NCBI GenBank assembly: GCA_031270205.1
Contig: JAISYA010000185.1
Coordinates: 1-9,991 of the forward strand
DNA length: 9,991 nt
Source: Treponema sp.
Lineage (GTDB): Bacteria; Spirochaetota; Spirochaetia; Treponematales; Breznakiellaceae
Direction of reading: 5' to 3'
The translations under genes and the position numbers were made by a program. Below, one piece after another: positions 1-6,170 of this stretch. The notes below the pieces were generated by a model. That model had not been told where the DNA came from, made no database searches, and saw nothing but the letters and a program-made list of their open reading frames with translations. The first letter of the stretch is position 1. Each line of letters begins with the position of its first letter.

Positions 1-1
1 C

Positions 2-7
2 TATACT
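2..7 (+). promoter_or_regulatory. possible -10 box for tRNA-Cys
   Basis: TATACT matches the sigma-70 -10 consensus at five of six bases. It would start transcription near position 14, about 28 nt before the mature tRNA 5' end, a normal leader for RNase P removal. The -35 element would lie outside the window, so this rests on one hexamer. Confidence 0.35.
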
Positions 8-41
8 TCCCATGGAAACTTCTGAAAAGCGTTTCTGTTTT

Positions 42-113
42 GGCGCCGTACCCAAGCGGTAAGGGAGTGGTCTGCAAAACCATTATGCATCAGTTCGATT
101 CTGATCGGCGCCT
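42..113 (+). tRNA. tRNA-Cys (anticodon GCA)
   Basis: A full cloverleaf can be folded by hand. The acceptor stem is GGCGCCG (42-48) with CGGCGCC (106-112), seven Watson-Crick pairs. The D arm is CCC (51-53) with GGG (63-65) and carries the GG of the D loop. The anticodon stem is GTGGT (67-71) with ACCAT (79-83), including one G-U pair. The anticodon loop is CTGCAAA (72-78), giving anticodon GCA at 74-76, which reads UGC/UGU Cys codons. The T arm is ATCAG (89-93) with CTGAT (101-105) around loop TTCGATT. The discriminator base is T113 (U73), the known identity base of cysteine tRNAs. CCA is not encoded, since 114-116 is GGT, so it must be added after transcription. The next gene starts only 7 nt downstream. 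Confidence 0.96.
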
Positions 114-120
114 GGTTAGG

Positions 121-1404
121 ATGGATAATACTGACTCGTACTATATAGCCATTGCGGTATCCCTTGTGGTGCTGCTCTGTTTTTCCGCGTTTTTTTCCGC
201 CGGTGAAATGGCTTTTTCTTCCCTCAGCCGGATCAAACTGAAAAACATGGCGGCGAAAAACAGGCGGGCCGCCCTTGCCCTCAAACTGCTGGACAGCTAT
301 GACAAGCTCCTCTCCTCGGTGCTCATCGGGAACAATATCGTCAACATCACTTCCTCCGCGCTGGCGACGGTACTTTTTGTGGGCTTCTTCGGCGCAAAAG
401 GGGTGACGGTCGCCACCGTCGTTATGACCCTGGCGGTGCTGCTGTTCGGCGAGATTTCCCCCAAAACCCTCGCAAAAGAATCGCCGGAAACAATCGCGCT
501 CAGGACGGCGCCGTTGCTGCGTTTTTTTGTCGTCGTTTTTACCCCGCTTAACTACCTGGCCGGGGCATGGAGAAAACTCATCGTGAAGATCTTCCCCGTC
601 AAGGCGGACCGCTCGGTTACCGAGGACGAGCTGTTGACTTTTGTGGAAGCGGTCAGGCAGGAAGGGGGCATTAACAGGCAGGAAGAGGAGATGATCCGTC
701 AGGCGATTGAATTTGACGATTTGACAGCCGGCGAAATTTTTACCCCGAGGATAGACGTGTCGGCGGTTGCGGAAAATGAAACGCCTGAAGAAATTGACCG
801 GAAGTTCGCCGAGACCGGTTTTTCCCGCCTGCCGGTTTACCGGGATAATATCGATGCCATTATCGGGGTCATGCTGCTCAAGGATTTTCACCACGAGGTG
901 ATGAAAGGCAAAAAGACTCCGGCGGAAATTGTGAAACCCGTGGTCTTTGTTACCAGGACCATTAAAATTGCAAAACTCCTGCGGACCCTGCAGCAAAAGC
1001 AGACCCATCTCGCGGTGCTGGTGGACGAGTTCGGCGGCACTCTGGGGATTGTTACCATTGAAGATATTGTTGAGGAACTGGTAGGTGAAATCTGGGACGA
1101 GCATGACGAAATAGTGGAACCGGTTAAAAAGAATCCGGACGGAAGTTTTACCGTGACAGGCGGCGCGAATCTTAAGGATATGTTTGAATGTATCGGGAGC
1201 GGAGGTGAAAGCGGCGATATTCCCAATACCACTGTGGGAAACTGGGTTATGGAAAACCTCGGCGGCATACCCCGTACCGGCGAGCAGTTTGTATGGCGCA
1301 ATTCGCAAATCCGCGTGACCAGGGTATTGCGGCACCGCGTTATGGAAATAACGGTTAATATGATTACCAATAACGGGCAGGGTAACAGGTATGGAGAAAA
1401 ATGA
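121..1404 (+). CDS. CNNM/CBS/CorC_HlyC-domain membrane protein (TlyC/CorC family)
   Basis: This 427-residue integral membrane protein has the family's usual order. A DUF21/CNNM membrane domain covers roughly residues 8-165, with the signature FFSAGEMAFSSLSRIKL near residue 25 and GEISPKTLAKE at 110-120. A CBS pair follows at about 205-325 (FSRLPVYRDNIDAIIGV; AVLVDEFGGTLGIVTIEDIVEELVGEIWDEHD in parts). The C-terminal CorC_HlyC (transporter-associated) domain lies at about 335-415. Members are linked to Mg2+/Co2+ transport or efflux. The old name hemolysin C is not evidence of haemolysis. The start at 121 is chosen because MDNTDSYY leads straight into the first membrane helix. The frame is open back to 40, but that stretch is the tRNA gene. 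No Shine-Dalgarno is seen; GGTTAGG abuts the ATG. It overlaps the next gene by 14 nt, which suggests co-transcription and coupled translation. Confidence 0.92.
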   Translation: MDNTDSYYIAIAVSLVVLLCFSAFFSAGEMAFSSLSRIKLKNMAAKNRRAALALKLLDSYDKLLSSVLIGNNIVNITSSALATVLFVGFFGAKGVTVATVVMTLAVLLFGEISPKTLAKESPETIALRTAPLLRFFVVVFTPLNYLAGAWRKLIVKIFPVKADRSVTEDELLTFVEAVRQEGGINRQEEEMIRQAIEFDDLTAGEIFTPRIDVSAVAENETPEEIDRKFAETGFSRLPVYRDNIDAIIGVMLLKDFHHEVMKGKKTPAEIVKPVVFVTRTIKIAKLLRTLQQKQTHLAVLVDEFGGTLGIVTIEDIVEELVGEIWDEHDEIVEPVKKNPDGSFTVTGGANLKDMFECIGSGGESGDIPNTTVGNWVMENLGGIPRTGEQFVWRNSQIRVTRVLRHRVMEITVNMITNNGQGNRYGEK

Positions 1405-2479
1405 AATTCTGGTTATATACGGTGATGATATGGCGGCAATGGCGATCCGGCTGGCGGAAGAGGCGGATCTTGCCGGCCTTATCGGGGACCGGGGCAAACG
1501 GATCGGCTTAAAGCCCAATCTGGTTGTTTCCCGGCCGGCCTCCGGCGGGGCTACCACTCACCCGGAAATCGCGGCGGGGCTTATCGCCTATCTCAAGAAA
1601 AACGGCTTTACCAATCTGGTGATTCTCGAAGGCTCCTGGGCCGGGGATTCCACCGACAGGGCGTTTACCGTCTGCGGCTACCGGAAGCTCGCAAACGAAA
1701 CCGGTGTCGATCTTATTGACACCAAGTCCGACAACACAAGGTCCCGCGACTGCGGGGGCATGCAAATCGAAATTTGCGAAAGCGCGCTGGCCCTGGATTT
1801 TATGATTAACCTGCCGGTGATGAAGGGCCATTGCCAGACCCTGCTTACCTGCGCGCTCAAGAACAACAAGGGAATCATCCCCGATCGGGAAAAGCGCCGC
1901 TTCCACAGCCTGGGCCTGACAAAACCCATTGCCTGCCTCAACACGGCGGTCCGCAATGACTTCATCGTGGTTGACGGAATCTGCGGCGACCTTGACTTTG
2001 AGGAAGGCGGTAACCCGGTTTACGCCGGACGGATCTTTGCCGCCAGAGACCCGGTACTCTGCGACGCATGGGCCGCGGCCCAGATGGGCTATGCCCTCGC
2101 GGACATTCCCTACATCGGCCTCGCGGAAAAACTCGGCGTGGGAAGAGCCGACCTGCGCGGCGTCAAAGTGCGGGAATTAAACGGCGGCAGGCCGGACGCG
2201 GCTTCCGCGAAGCCCGGCGGTAAAGTTGCGCGGCTTGCGGCCCATATCGCCGGGGACAGGGCCTGTAGCGCCTGTTACGCGGCGCTGGTGTTCGCCCTGT
2301 CCCGCATGAGCGGGAACGAGCTTAAGCGGCTCAGGGAAAAAATCTGCGTCGGCCAGGGCTTCCGGCAAAAACCGGGGAGCCTCGGTGTGGGACAATGTAC
2401 CGCCGGCTTCAGGGCCTCCTGCCCCGGCTGCCCTCCATCGGGCGCGGACATACTGGCCTTTTTGCGCGGGAGAGCCTGA
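1391..2479 (+). CDS. DUF362 domain-containing protein
   Basis: This 362-residue protein is of the DUF362 type. Family hallmarks are IGLKPNLVVSRPASGGATTHPEI at about 38-60 (in parts), a glycine-rich ILEGSWAG at 78-85, the block INLPVMKGHCQTLLTCALKNNKG at 139-161 (in parts), and a metal-binding-like acidic stretch VVDGICGDLDFEEGG at 193-207. The C-terminal third carries clustered cysteines: CxxC at 292/295, then C336, C344 and C347 (CPGCPP). This could bind an Fe-S cluster or metal, which is inference. DUF362 proteins often accompany ferredoxin-like domains, but the biochemical role of the family is not settled. The ATG at 1391 lies inside the end of the CorC-like gene, with AGGG about 8 nt upstream inside that coding region, so translation is likely coupled. 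No signal peptide is seen, so it is probably cytoplasmic. Confidence 0.88.
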   Translation: MEKNEILVIYGDDMAAMAIRLAEEADLAGLIGDRGKRIGLKPNLVVSRPASGGATTHPEIAAGLIAYLKKNGFTNLVILEGSWAGDSTDRAFTVCGYRKLANETGVDLIDTKSDNTRSRDCGGMQIEICESALALDFMINLPVMKGHCQTLLTCALKNNKGIIPDREKRRFHSLGLTKPIACLNTAVRNDFIVVDGICGDLDFEEGGNPVYAGRIFAARDPVLCDAWAAAQMGYALADIPYIGLAEKLGVGRADLRGVKVRELNGGRPDAASAKPGGKVARLAAHIAGDRACSACYAALVFALSRMSGNELKRLREKICVGQGFRQKPGSLGVGQCTAGFRASCPGCPPSGADILAFLRGRA

Positions 2480-2562
2480 GCGCCGGCGGGGAAGGCCTTA
2501 GCTTCGGGCAGGCCAAAAATCCGTGCTTGAAACCGGAATTCCCGCAAACAAGTCCAATCTCC

Positions 2563-2591
2563 TTGCCGGATTTTTTCAGTAATGGTACAAT
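2563..2591 (+). promoter_or_regulatory. sigma-70-type promoter for the DUF6485 gene
   Basis: TTGCCG (2563-2568) and TACAAT (2586-2591) are separated by exactly 17 nt. They match the -35 consensus at four of six and the -10 consensus at five of six bases. The predicted transcription start near 2598 gives a leader of about 23 nt before the ATG at 2621. This argues the small gene is transcribed separately from the DUF362 gene, whose end lies 141 nt upstream of its ATG. Confidence 0.6.
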
Positions 2592-2610
2592 CGGGGTATA
2601 TTCGCCGTTT

Positions 2611-2615
2611 GGAGG
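2611..2615 (+). promoter_or_regulatory. Shine-Dalgarno GGAGG fixing the start of the DUF6485 protein
   Basis: GGAGG lies 5 nt before the ATG at 2621. It sets that codon, not the in-frame ATG at 2582, as the start. Confidence 0.8.
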
Positions 2616-2620
2616 AAAAT

Positions 2621-2806
2621 ATGGCCTGTGAATTTAACAAATCAGTCGCTTGTTCCTGTACCGCTTCCTGTTCCCGGCACGGAAAGTGCTGTGAGTGCGT
2701 AGCCCACCACCGGGCCATGAGCCAGTTCCCCGGCTGCTTTTTCTCTCCGGAAGGGGAGAAAAAGCATAACCGGAGCTGGGAAGTTATGTTAAGTGACCGG
2801 AGCTAA
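2621..2806 (+). CDS. small cysteine-rich DUF6485 family protein
   Basis: This 61-residue soluble protein has eight cysteines (C3, C11, C13, C17, C23, C24, C26, C39). The central CxCxxxC...CCxC pattern followed by HHR and PGCFF matches my recollection of the small DUF6485 family found in anaerobes. The cysteine spacing suggests a metal site, possibly zinc or Fe-S, but no function is known to me. The start is supported by GGAGG 5 nt upstream and by a promoter at 2563-2591. The upstream in-frame ATG at 2582 lies inside that promoter and is rejected. The gene ends in tandem stops TAA TAG (2804-2809). Codons for residues about 39-48 coincide with a strong GNRA-capped hairpin (see 2736-2765). It converges with the lipoprotein gene 41 nt downstream. 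Confidence 0.85.
   Translation: MACEFNKSVACSCTASCSRHGKCCECVAHHRAMSQFPGCFFSPEGEKKHNRSWEVMLSDRS
2736..2765 (+). repeat. 13-bp hairpin with GGAA loop inside the DUF6485 gene
   Basis: GCTTTTTCTCTCC (2736-2748) pairs with GGGGAGAAAAAGC (2753-2765) over 13 bp, with a single T-G wobble, around loop GGAA (2749-2752), a GNRA tetraloop. It is not followed by a T tract on either strand, so it is not a standard intrinsic terminator. It lies wholly within coding sequence. Its role is unknown. Confidence 0.8.
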
Positions 2807-2809
2807 TAG

Positions 2810-2834
2810 AAGCCGCGTTTGGTAATCCGCGCTT
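2810..2834. terminator. weak bidirectional hairpin between convergent genes
   Basis: AAGC-GCG (2810-2813 and 2815-2817, with C2814 bulged) pairs with CGCGCTT (2828-2834) around a 10-nt loop, between two genes that converge. There is no proper T tract on either side (AAATT on the plus strand), so termination efficiency is doubtful. Confidence 0.25.
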
Positions 2835-2847
2835 AAATTGCCGAAGC

Positions 2848-3699
2848 CTAAGATACAAACAGGTAAATCCCGAATTTTGTCAGGCGTTCAATAGCCTCCT
2901 GTTTGAGCAGGGGGCGGATGGTCCTCCAGGGGAGGGTTATTTCGATAGAGCCTTCCGAATAGGGGGCAATATCGTAGGGGTCCCAGTGCAGACCCAGACC
3001 GTTTTCAGTGATAAAGAAATTGGAACTCATTTCAGGCTCGTTCTCGAAAAAGATCCCTTCCGAGAGCGGTTGGCCTTCCGCAAGCCCGCTGTAGCGGCGA
3101 AGTTCTTCCATAACGAAGGCGCGCAGTTCCGCCCCTTGCGGATCGCGGAAAAAATCCGGCAGCTTCAAAACTGTTAATGCTTCCCCGTCAACGACATAGT
3201 AGATTTTGGTCCGCATGCCGTGGGCGCCGCCCGTATAGACATCCTTTTCCCTTCCGAGCGTCACTCCATGCTCACCCAGGCCGTGGATATTCAGGTTTTC
3301 CCGGTATTCCCAGTCCACAAGGGAGGAATCGCCGGGAATTGTCCGCGGCGGGTTTTGCCGGTACATGTCCCGGTATTCTCCGGCCAGCGCGTTTTGATAC
3401 TGCCCGGCGCTGTTTCCCGAATACAGAAGCTCCCTGAGGAATTTCGCTTTACGTTCCGGTTTTTTTATCTCAAGAAACGTGAGGTCCATATTCAGCCGGG
3501 GACTCCCTGTCCGCTTTTCGGCGAGGTGAATGGACCTGGTGAAACGCCGCAGCGCGTAGCCTTCGGGCAGGGCCGCTTCCGCGCTGTTCGGTTGACCGGC
3601 CCCGGTTTGCGCCGGGGCGAGGTTTCCGCAGGCCGCGGCGGATACTGCCAGCGCAAGCAAAGGCGCCGCGGCGATTTGGTATAATGTGTTTTTTTTCAT
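2848..3699 (-). CDS. DUF3298 (RsiV-like C-terminal) domain lipoprotein
   Basis: This 283-residue predicted lipoprotein starts MKKN, followed by a hydrophobic stretch and a loose lipobox SAAAC with Cys24 as the lipidated residue. The A-A-A-C form departs from the strict L-x-x-C rule but is acceptable in organisms with relaxed lipoboxes. A low-complexity A/G/P/Q linker follows to about residue 42. The mature part has the DUF3298 signature VYTGGAHGMRTKIYYVVDGE (154-173) with PDFFRDP, and the terminal strand IEITLPWRTIRPLL at about 252-265. In RsiV this fold senses lysozyme, while many relatives are uncharacterised periplasmic or surface proteins. No sigma-factor gene is adjacent, so an anti-sigma role is not supported. 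The ATG at 3699 has no clear ribosome binding site and lies 21 nt from the divergent methyltransferase ATG, across a palindromic -10. Confidence 0.85.
   Translation of the reverse strand: MKKNTLYQIAAAPLLALAVSAAACGNLAPAQTGAGQPNSAEAALPEGYALRRFTRSIHLAEKRTGSPRLNMDLTFLEIKKPERKAKFLRELLYSGNSAGQYQNALAGEYRDMYRQNPPRTIPGDSSLVDWEYRENLNIHGLGEHGVTLGREKDVYTGGAHGMRTKIYYVVDGEALTVLKLPDFFRDPQGAELRAFVMEELRRYSGLAEGQPLSEGIFFENEPEMSSNFFITENGLGLHWDPYDIAPYSEGSIEITLPWRTIRPLLKQEAIERLTKFGIYLFVS
3677..3685 (+). promoter_or_regulatory. extended -10 promoter upstream of the methyltransferase
   Basis: TGGTATAAT is a perfect TATAAT (3680-3685) preceded by the extended TGn motif. It lies within the first codons of the divergent lipoprotein. 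The predicted start near 3692 gives a leader of about 28 nt that lacks a Shine-Dalgarno. No -35 is recognisable, as is common for extended -10 promoters. Confidence 0.5.
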
Positions 3700-3705
3700 A
3701 CTTAC

Positions 3706-3713
3706 AGTATACT
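3706..3713. promoter_or_regulatory. palindromic shared -10 (AGTATACT) between divergent genes
   Basis: The 8-bp palindrome AGTATACT contains TATACT on both strands. Its centre (3709.5) is exactly midway between the A of the lipoprotein ATG (3699, minus) and the A of the methyltransferase ATG (3720, plus). On each strand six bases separate the -10 from the ATG, so transcription would begin at the start codon and give leaderless mRNAs. Neither gene shows a Shine-Dalgarno. No convincing -35 is seen on either side. Confidence 0.45.
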
Positions 3714-3719
3714 ACAATC

Positions 3720-4496
3720 ATGACGCAGAATCAGTTTGAATGGTTCAATGATTCCGCTTTTTGGGAACAATACGCGCCGATCATGTTTGACGACGCCCAT
3801 TGGGGGGAAGTGCCGGAAGTGGCCGACGGAATCACGCGCCTGGCCCGGCTTGATCTGTACGGCTCAAGGCCGCCCGCCGTCCCGCGCCTGCTTGACCTCT
3901 GCTGCGGTTTTGGCAGGATCAGCGCGGAACTGGCCCGCCGGGGCTTTGCCGTTACCGGGGCGGACATCACCGAAAGCTACCTCAAGACCGCCCGTGAAGA
4001 GGCCGCCTATGAAAACCTCGACATCGAATATGTCAACGCCGACGTCCGGAACTTTGTCCGGCCCGCTTATTTCGACCTGGCGGTCAACCTCTACATATCC
4101 TTCGGTTACTTCACCGACCCCGGCGACGACCGGCTGCTGCTGCGCAATGTGCGCCAATCCCTCAAGGCCGGCGGCGTTTTTATGATCGAGACACTGGGCA
4201 AGGAAATCGCCGTGCGGGACTTTGTGGAAGCCGAATGGTTTGAGCGCGCCGGCTGGACCGTGCTGACCGAATATGAGCCGGAAGATTCCTGGACCATGCT
4301 TAAAAACCGCTGGATTCTGATCAAAGACGGCAGAAGAATCGAAAAAACGTTCAGCCAGCGGCTGTACGCCGCCTCCGAACTCCGCGCCCTCATGCAAGAG
4401 GCAGGTTTTGACGCCGTTGAACTCTACGGCGACTGGGACGAAAGCCCCTACGATCAGCGCGCGGCAAAACTCATCGCCGTGGGGAGAAAAGGCTGA
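3720..4496 (+). CDS. class I SAM-dependent methyltransferase
   Basis: This 258-residue cytoplasmic protein has a Rossmann methyltransferase core. Motif I is LLDLCCGFGR (57-66), with the acidic strand-2 residue in VTGADIT (D82), NADVRNF at 106-112, and the motif IV-like FDLAVNLYISFGYF at 118-131. GGVFMIETLGKE (151-162) comes after the fourth strand. The profile resembles the Methyltransf_25/11 small-molecule group, and the substrate cannot be told from sequence. The start at 3720 (MTQNQFEWF) is preferred over the in-frame ATG at 3684 because 3684 overlaps the TATAAT promoter. There is no Shine-Dalgarno before 3720. The gene stands alone and is divergent from the lipoprotein, with 135 nt to glpK downstream. 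Confidence 0.88.
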   Translation: MTQNQFEWFNDSAFWEQYAPIMFDDAHWGEVPEVADGITRLARLDLYGSRPPAVPRLLDLCCGFGRISAELARRGFAVTGADITESYLKTAREEAAYENLDIEYVNADVRNFVRPAYFDLAVNLYISFGYFTDPGDDRLLLRNVRQSLKAGGVFMIETLGKEIAVRDFVEAEWFERAGWTVLTEYEPEDSWTMLKNRWILIKDGRRIEKTFSQRLYAASELRALMQEAGFDAVELYGDWDESPYDQRAAKLIAVGRKG

Positions 4497-4524
4497 TTTT
4501 TGTCCATAACTTGAAGAACGATAC

Positions 4525-4581
4525 GCCGGCGGGTCAACCCGGTTAGCGCGCGTAAAAAGTAAAAGCTTTTGCCCCGCCGGC
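4525..4581. repeat. 9-bp inverted repeat upstream of glpK
   Basis: GCCGGCGGG (4525-4533) and CCCGCCGGC (4573-4581) are perfect inverse complements separated by 39 nt. The spacer includes the smaller palindrome AAAAGCTTTT. The right arm lies at the -35 position of the glpK promoter. It could be an operator, a looping site, or part of a terminator for the methyltransferase transcript. There is no T tract after the right arm. Confidence 0.5.
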
Positions 4582-4591
4582 CGGTAAATGG

Positions 4592-4600
4592 TGGTATACT
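4592..4600 (+). promoter_or_regulatory. extended -10 promoter for glpK
   Basis: TGGTATACT consists of the extended TGn motif plus TATACT (4595-4600). The expected start near 4607 gives a leader of about 25 nt. No -35 is evident, because the region is occupied by the right arm of the inverted repeat. The same TGG-TATA arrangement occurs before the methyltransferase. Confidence 0.55.
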
Positions 4601-4620
4601 GTTTGGCAAACCAAGCGATT

Positions 4621-4626
4621 GAGGAG
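4621..4626 (+). promoter_or_regulatory. Shine-Dalgarno GAGGAG of glpK
   Basis: GAGGAG lies 5 nt before the ATG at 4632, the strongest ribosome binding site of the larger genes here. Confidence 0.8.
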
Positions 4627-4631
4627 ACATT

Positions 4632-6125
4632 ATGGCTAAATACGTGCTGGCCCTGGATCAGGGGACCACAAGCTCGCGGGCAATCCTGTTTGACCGGGAG
4701 CAGAACATAGCGGCGGTGGAGCAGAAGGAGTTCACCCAGATCTATCCACGGGAGGGCTGGGTCGAGCATGATCCCATGGAGATTTATGCTTCCCAGTACT
4801 CGGTGATGATGGAGCTTATCGCCCGGTGCGATATCCGCGCGGCGGACATCGCGGCCATCGGTATCACTAACCAGCGGGAAACGACGGTGCTTTGGGACCG
4901 GAATACCGGGCAGCCGCTGTACAACGCCATCGTGTGGCAGTGCCGGCGCACCTCGGCCATTGTGGATACCCTCGTGGAGCAGGGGCTTTCCGGTTATATC
5001 AAAAAAACCACGGGCCTGGTACCCGACGCCTATTTTTCCGGCACGAAGATCAAGTGGATACTGGACCATGTTGAAGGCGCGCGGGAGCGGGCGCGAAACG
5101 GGGAGGTACTCTTCGGCACGGTGGATACCTGGCTGATATGGAAACTGTCGGGCGGCGCGGCCCACGTGATCGATTACACCAACGCCAGCCGCACGATGAT
5201 CTTCGACATTCACAGACTTGACTGGGACGAGCGGCTCCTTGCGGCGCTGGATATTCCGAGGGCCATGCTGCCTGCGGTACGGCCTTCAAGCGCGGTGTAC
5301 GCCACGGCGGAGATACAGGGCGCGGCAATTCCCATAGCGGGCGACGCCGGCGACCAGCAGGCCGCGCTTTTCGGCCAGTGCTGTTTCCGCAAGGGCGAGG
5401 CCAAGAGCACTTACGGCACCGGGTGTTTTCTGCTGATGAATACCGGGACCGAGGCCGCGGAAAGCAAAAACGGCCTTTTGACCACTATCGCCGCGGGCCT
5501 CGGCGGCCCGGTACAGTACGCGCTTGAAGGCTCGGTCTTTGTGGGCGGCGCGGTAATCCAGTGGCTGCGCGACGAGATGCGTTTTTTCACCGAAAGCGCC
5601 GACAGCGAATATTACGCGAACAAGGCGGACGATACCGGCGGGGTGTACCTGGTACCGGCCTTCACGGGTCTGGGCGCGCCCTATTGGGACATGTACGCCC
5701 GCGGCTGCATTGTGGGCATCACCAGAGGTACGAAACGCTGCCACATCATCAGGGCCGCCGAAGAGTCCATCGCCTATCAGGTGATGGACCTGGTGCGGGC
5801 CATGGAAAAGGACACCGGTGTCAAAATGGCGGAACTGCGGGTGGACGGCGGCGCGAGCAGGGACTCGTTTCTCATGCAGTTTCAGGCCGACATAACCGGC
5901 GGCGACATTGTACGGCCCGTGGTACGGGAAACCACCGCCCTGGGCGCGGCGTGCCTTGCCGGCATCGCCGTGGGTTTCTGGAAAGATATGGACGAAGTGC
6001 GCTTCCGCTGGAAGCGGGACGCGGTGTTCAAGCCGGCCATGGACGCGCGGCGGCGGGAAACCCTCATCGCCGGCTGGCACAAGGCCGTCGGCAGAAGCCG
6101 CGGCTGGGCCGACGCGGGGGAGTAA
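4632..6125 (+). CDS. glpK: glycerol kinase
   Basis: This is an FGGY-family kinase that makes sn-glycerol-3-phosphate from glycerol and ATP in the cytoplasm. At 497 residues it is full length for GlpK. The N-terminal phosphate loop is LALDQGTTSSRAILFD (6-21). The substrate residues are in place: R82 and E83 (TNQRETTVLWDR), W102 and Y134, and the catalytic Asp is D241 in GDAGDQQAALFGQ. The C-terminal ATP domain has YGTGCFLLMNTG (261-272), PAFTGLGAPYW (342-352), LRVDGGASRD (402-411) and ETTALGAACLAG (433-444). The loop before the catalytic Asp (VYATAEIQGAAIPIAG, 222-237) has no His, so the HPr phosphorylation site known from Gram-positive GlpK is absent. It is a single-gene unit: no glpF, glpD or regulator is adjacent. 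Confidence 0.98.
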   Translation: MAKYVLALDQGTTSSRAILFDREQNIAAVEQKEFTQIYPREGWVEHDPMEIYASQYSVMMELIARCDIRAADIAAIGITNQRETTVLWDRNTGQPLYNAIVWQCRRTSAIVDTLVEQGLSGYIKKTTGLVPDAYFSGTKIKWILDHVEGARERARNGEVLFGTVDTWLIWKLSGGAAHVIDYTNASRTMIFDIHRLDWDERLLAALDIPRAMLPAVRPSSAVYATAEIQGAAIPIAGDAGDQQAALFGQCCFRKGEAKSTYGTGCFLLMNTGTEAAESKNGLLTTIAAGLGGPVQYALEGSVFVGGAVIQWLRDEMRFFTESADSEYYANKADDTGGVYLVPAFTGLGAPYWDMYARGCIVGITRGTKRCHIIRAAEESIAYQVMDLVRAMEKDTGVKMAELRVDGGASRDSFLMQFQADITGGDIVRPVVRETTALGAACLAGIAVGFWKDMDEVRFRWKRDAVFKPAMDARRRETLIAGWHKAVGRSRGWADAGE

Positions 6126-6145
6126 AATGAAGTAAGGCAAAATAA

Positions 6146-6170
6146 CCACGGACCACGCGGAAAACACGGA
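6146..6170. repeat. short CACGGA-type tandem motif
   Basis: Three degenerate copies lie side by side in the gap between convergent genes: CCACGGA (6146-6152), CCACGCGGA (6153-6161) and AACACGGA (6163-6170). Similar accacgga/aacacgga strings are, to my recollection, found in intergenic regions of many unrelated bacteria. No function is established. Confidence 0.45.

Noticed and set aside
40..120. An N-terminal extension of the CorC-like protein starting at ATG 40 or 85
   Set aside because: This stretch is the tRNA-Cys gene, and homologous proteins begin just before the first membrane helix, as at 121.
1..1557. A 518-codon open frame on the minus strand, antisense to the CorC-like gene and open to the window edge
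   Set aside because: The translation is rich in R, H, F and G with no recognisable domain, and it is antisense to a well-supported conserved gene. It is explained by codon bias of the plus-strand gene. The same applies to minus-strand frames at 3864-5213 and 5286-6263 and the plus-strand frame at 8670-9689.
2494..2514. An inverted repeat GGCCT...AGGCC after the DUF362 gene as a terminator
   Set aside because: There are only 5 bp, a 11-nt loop, and A-rich rather than T-rich flank on the plus strand, so it is too weak to call.
2395..2631. A plus-strand frame across the DUF362 end and the following gap
   Set aside because: It starts inside the DUF362 gene, has no ribosome binding site, shows no family resemblance, and runs through the promoter of the next gene.
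2848..3699. An RsiV-type anti-sigma factor role for the DUF3298 lipoprotein
   Set aside because: There is no cytoplasmic anti-sigma domain or transmembrane anchor beyond the lipoprotein signal, and no ECF sigma gene is adjacent.
3684..3719. An upstream ATG start for the methyltransferase at 3684
   Set aside because: It overlaps the TATAAT box, has no ribosome binding site, and would add a poorly conserved cysteine/tyrosine-rich leader.
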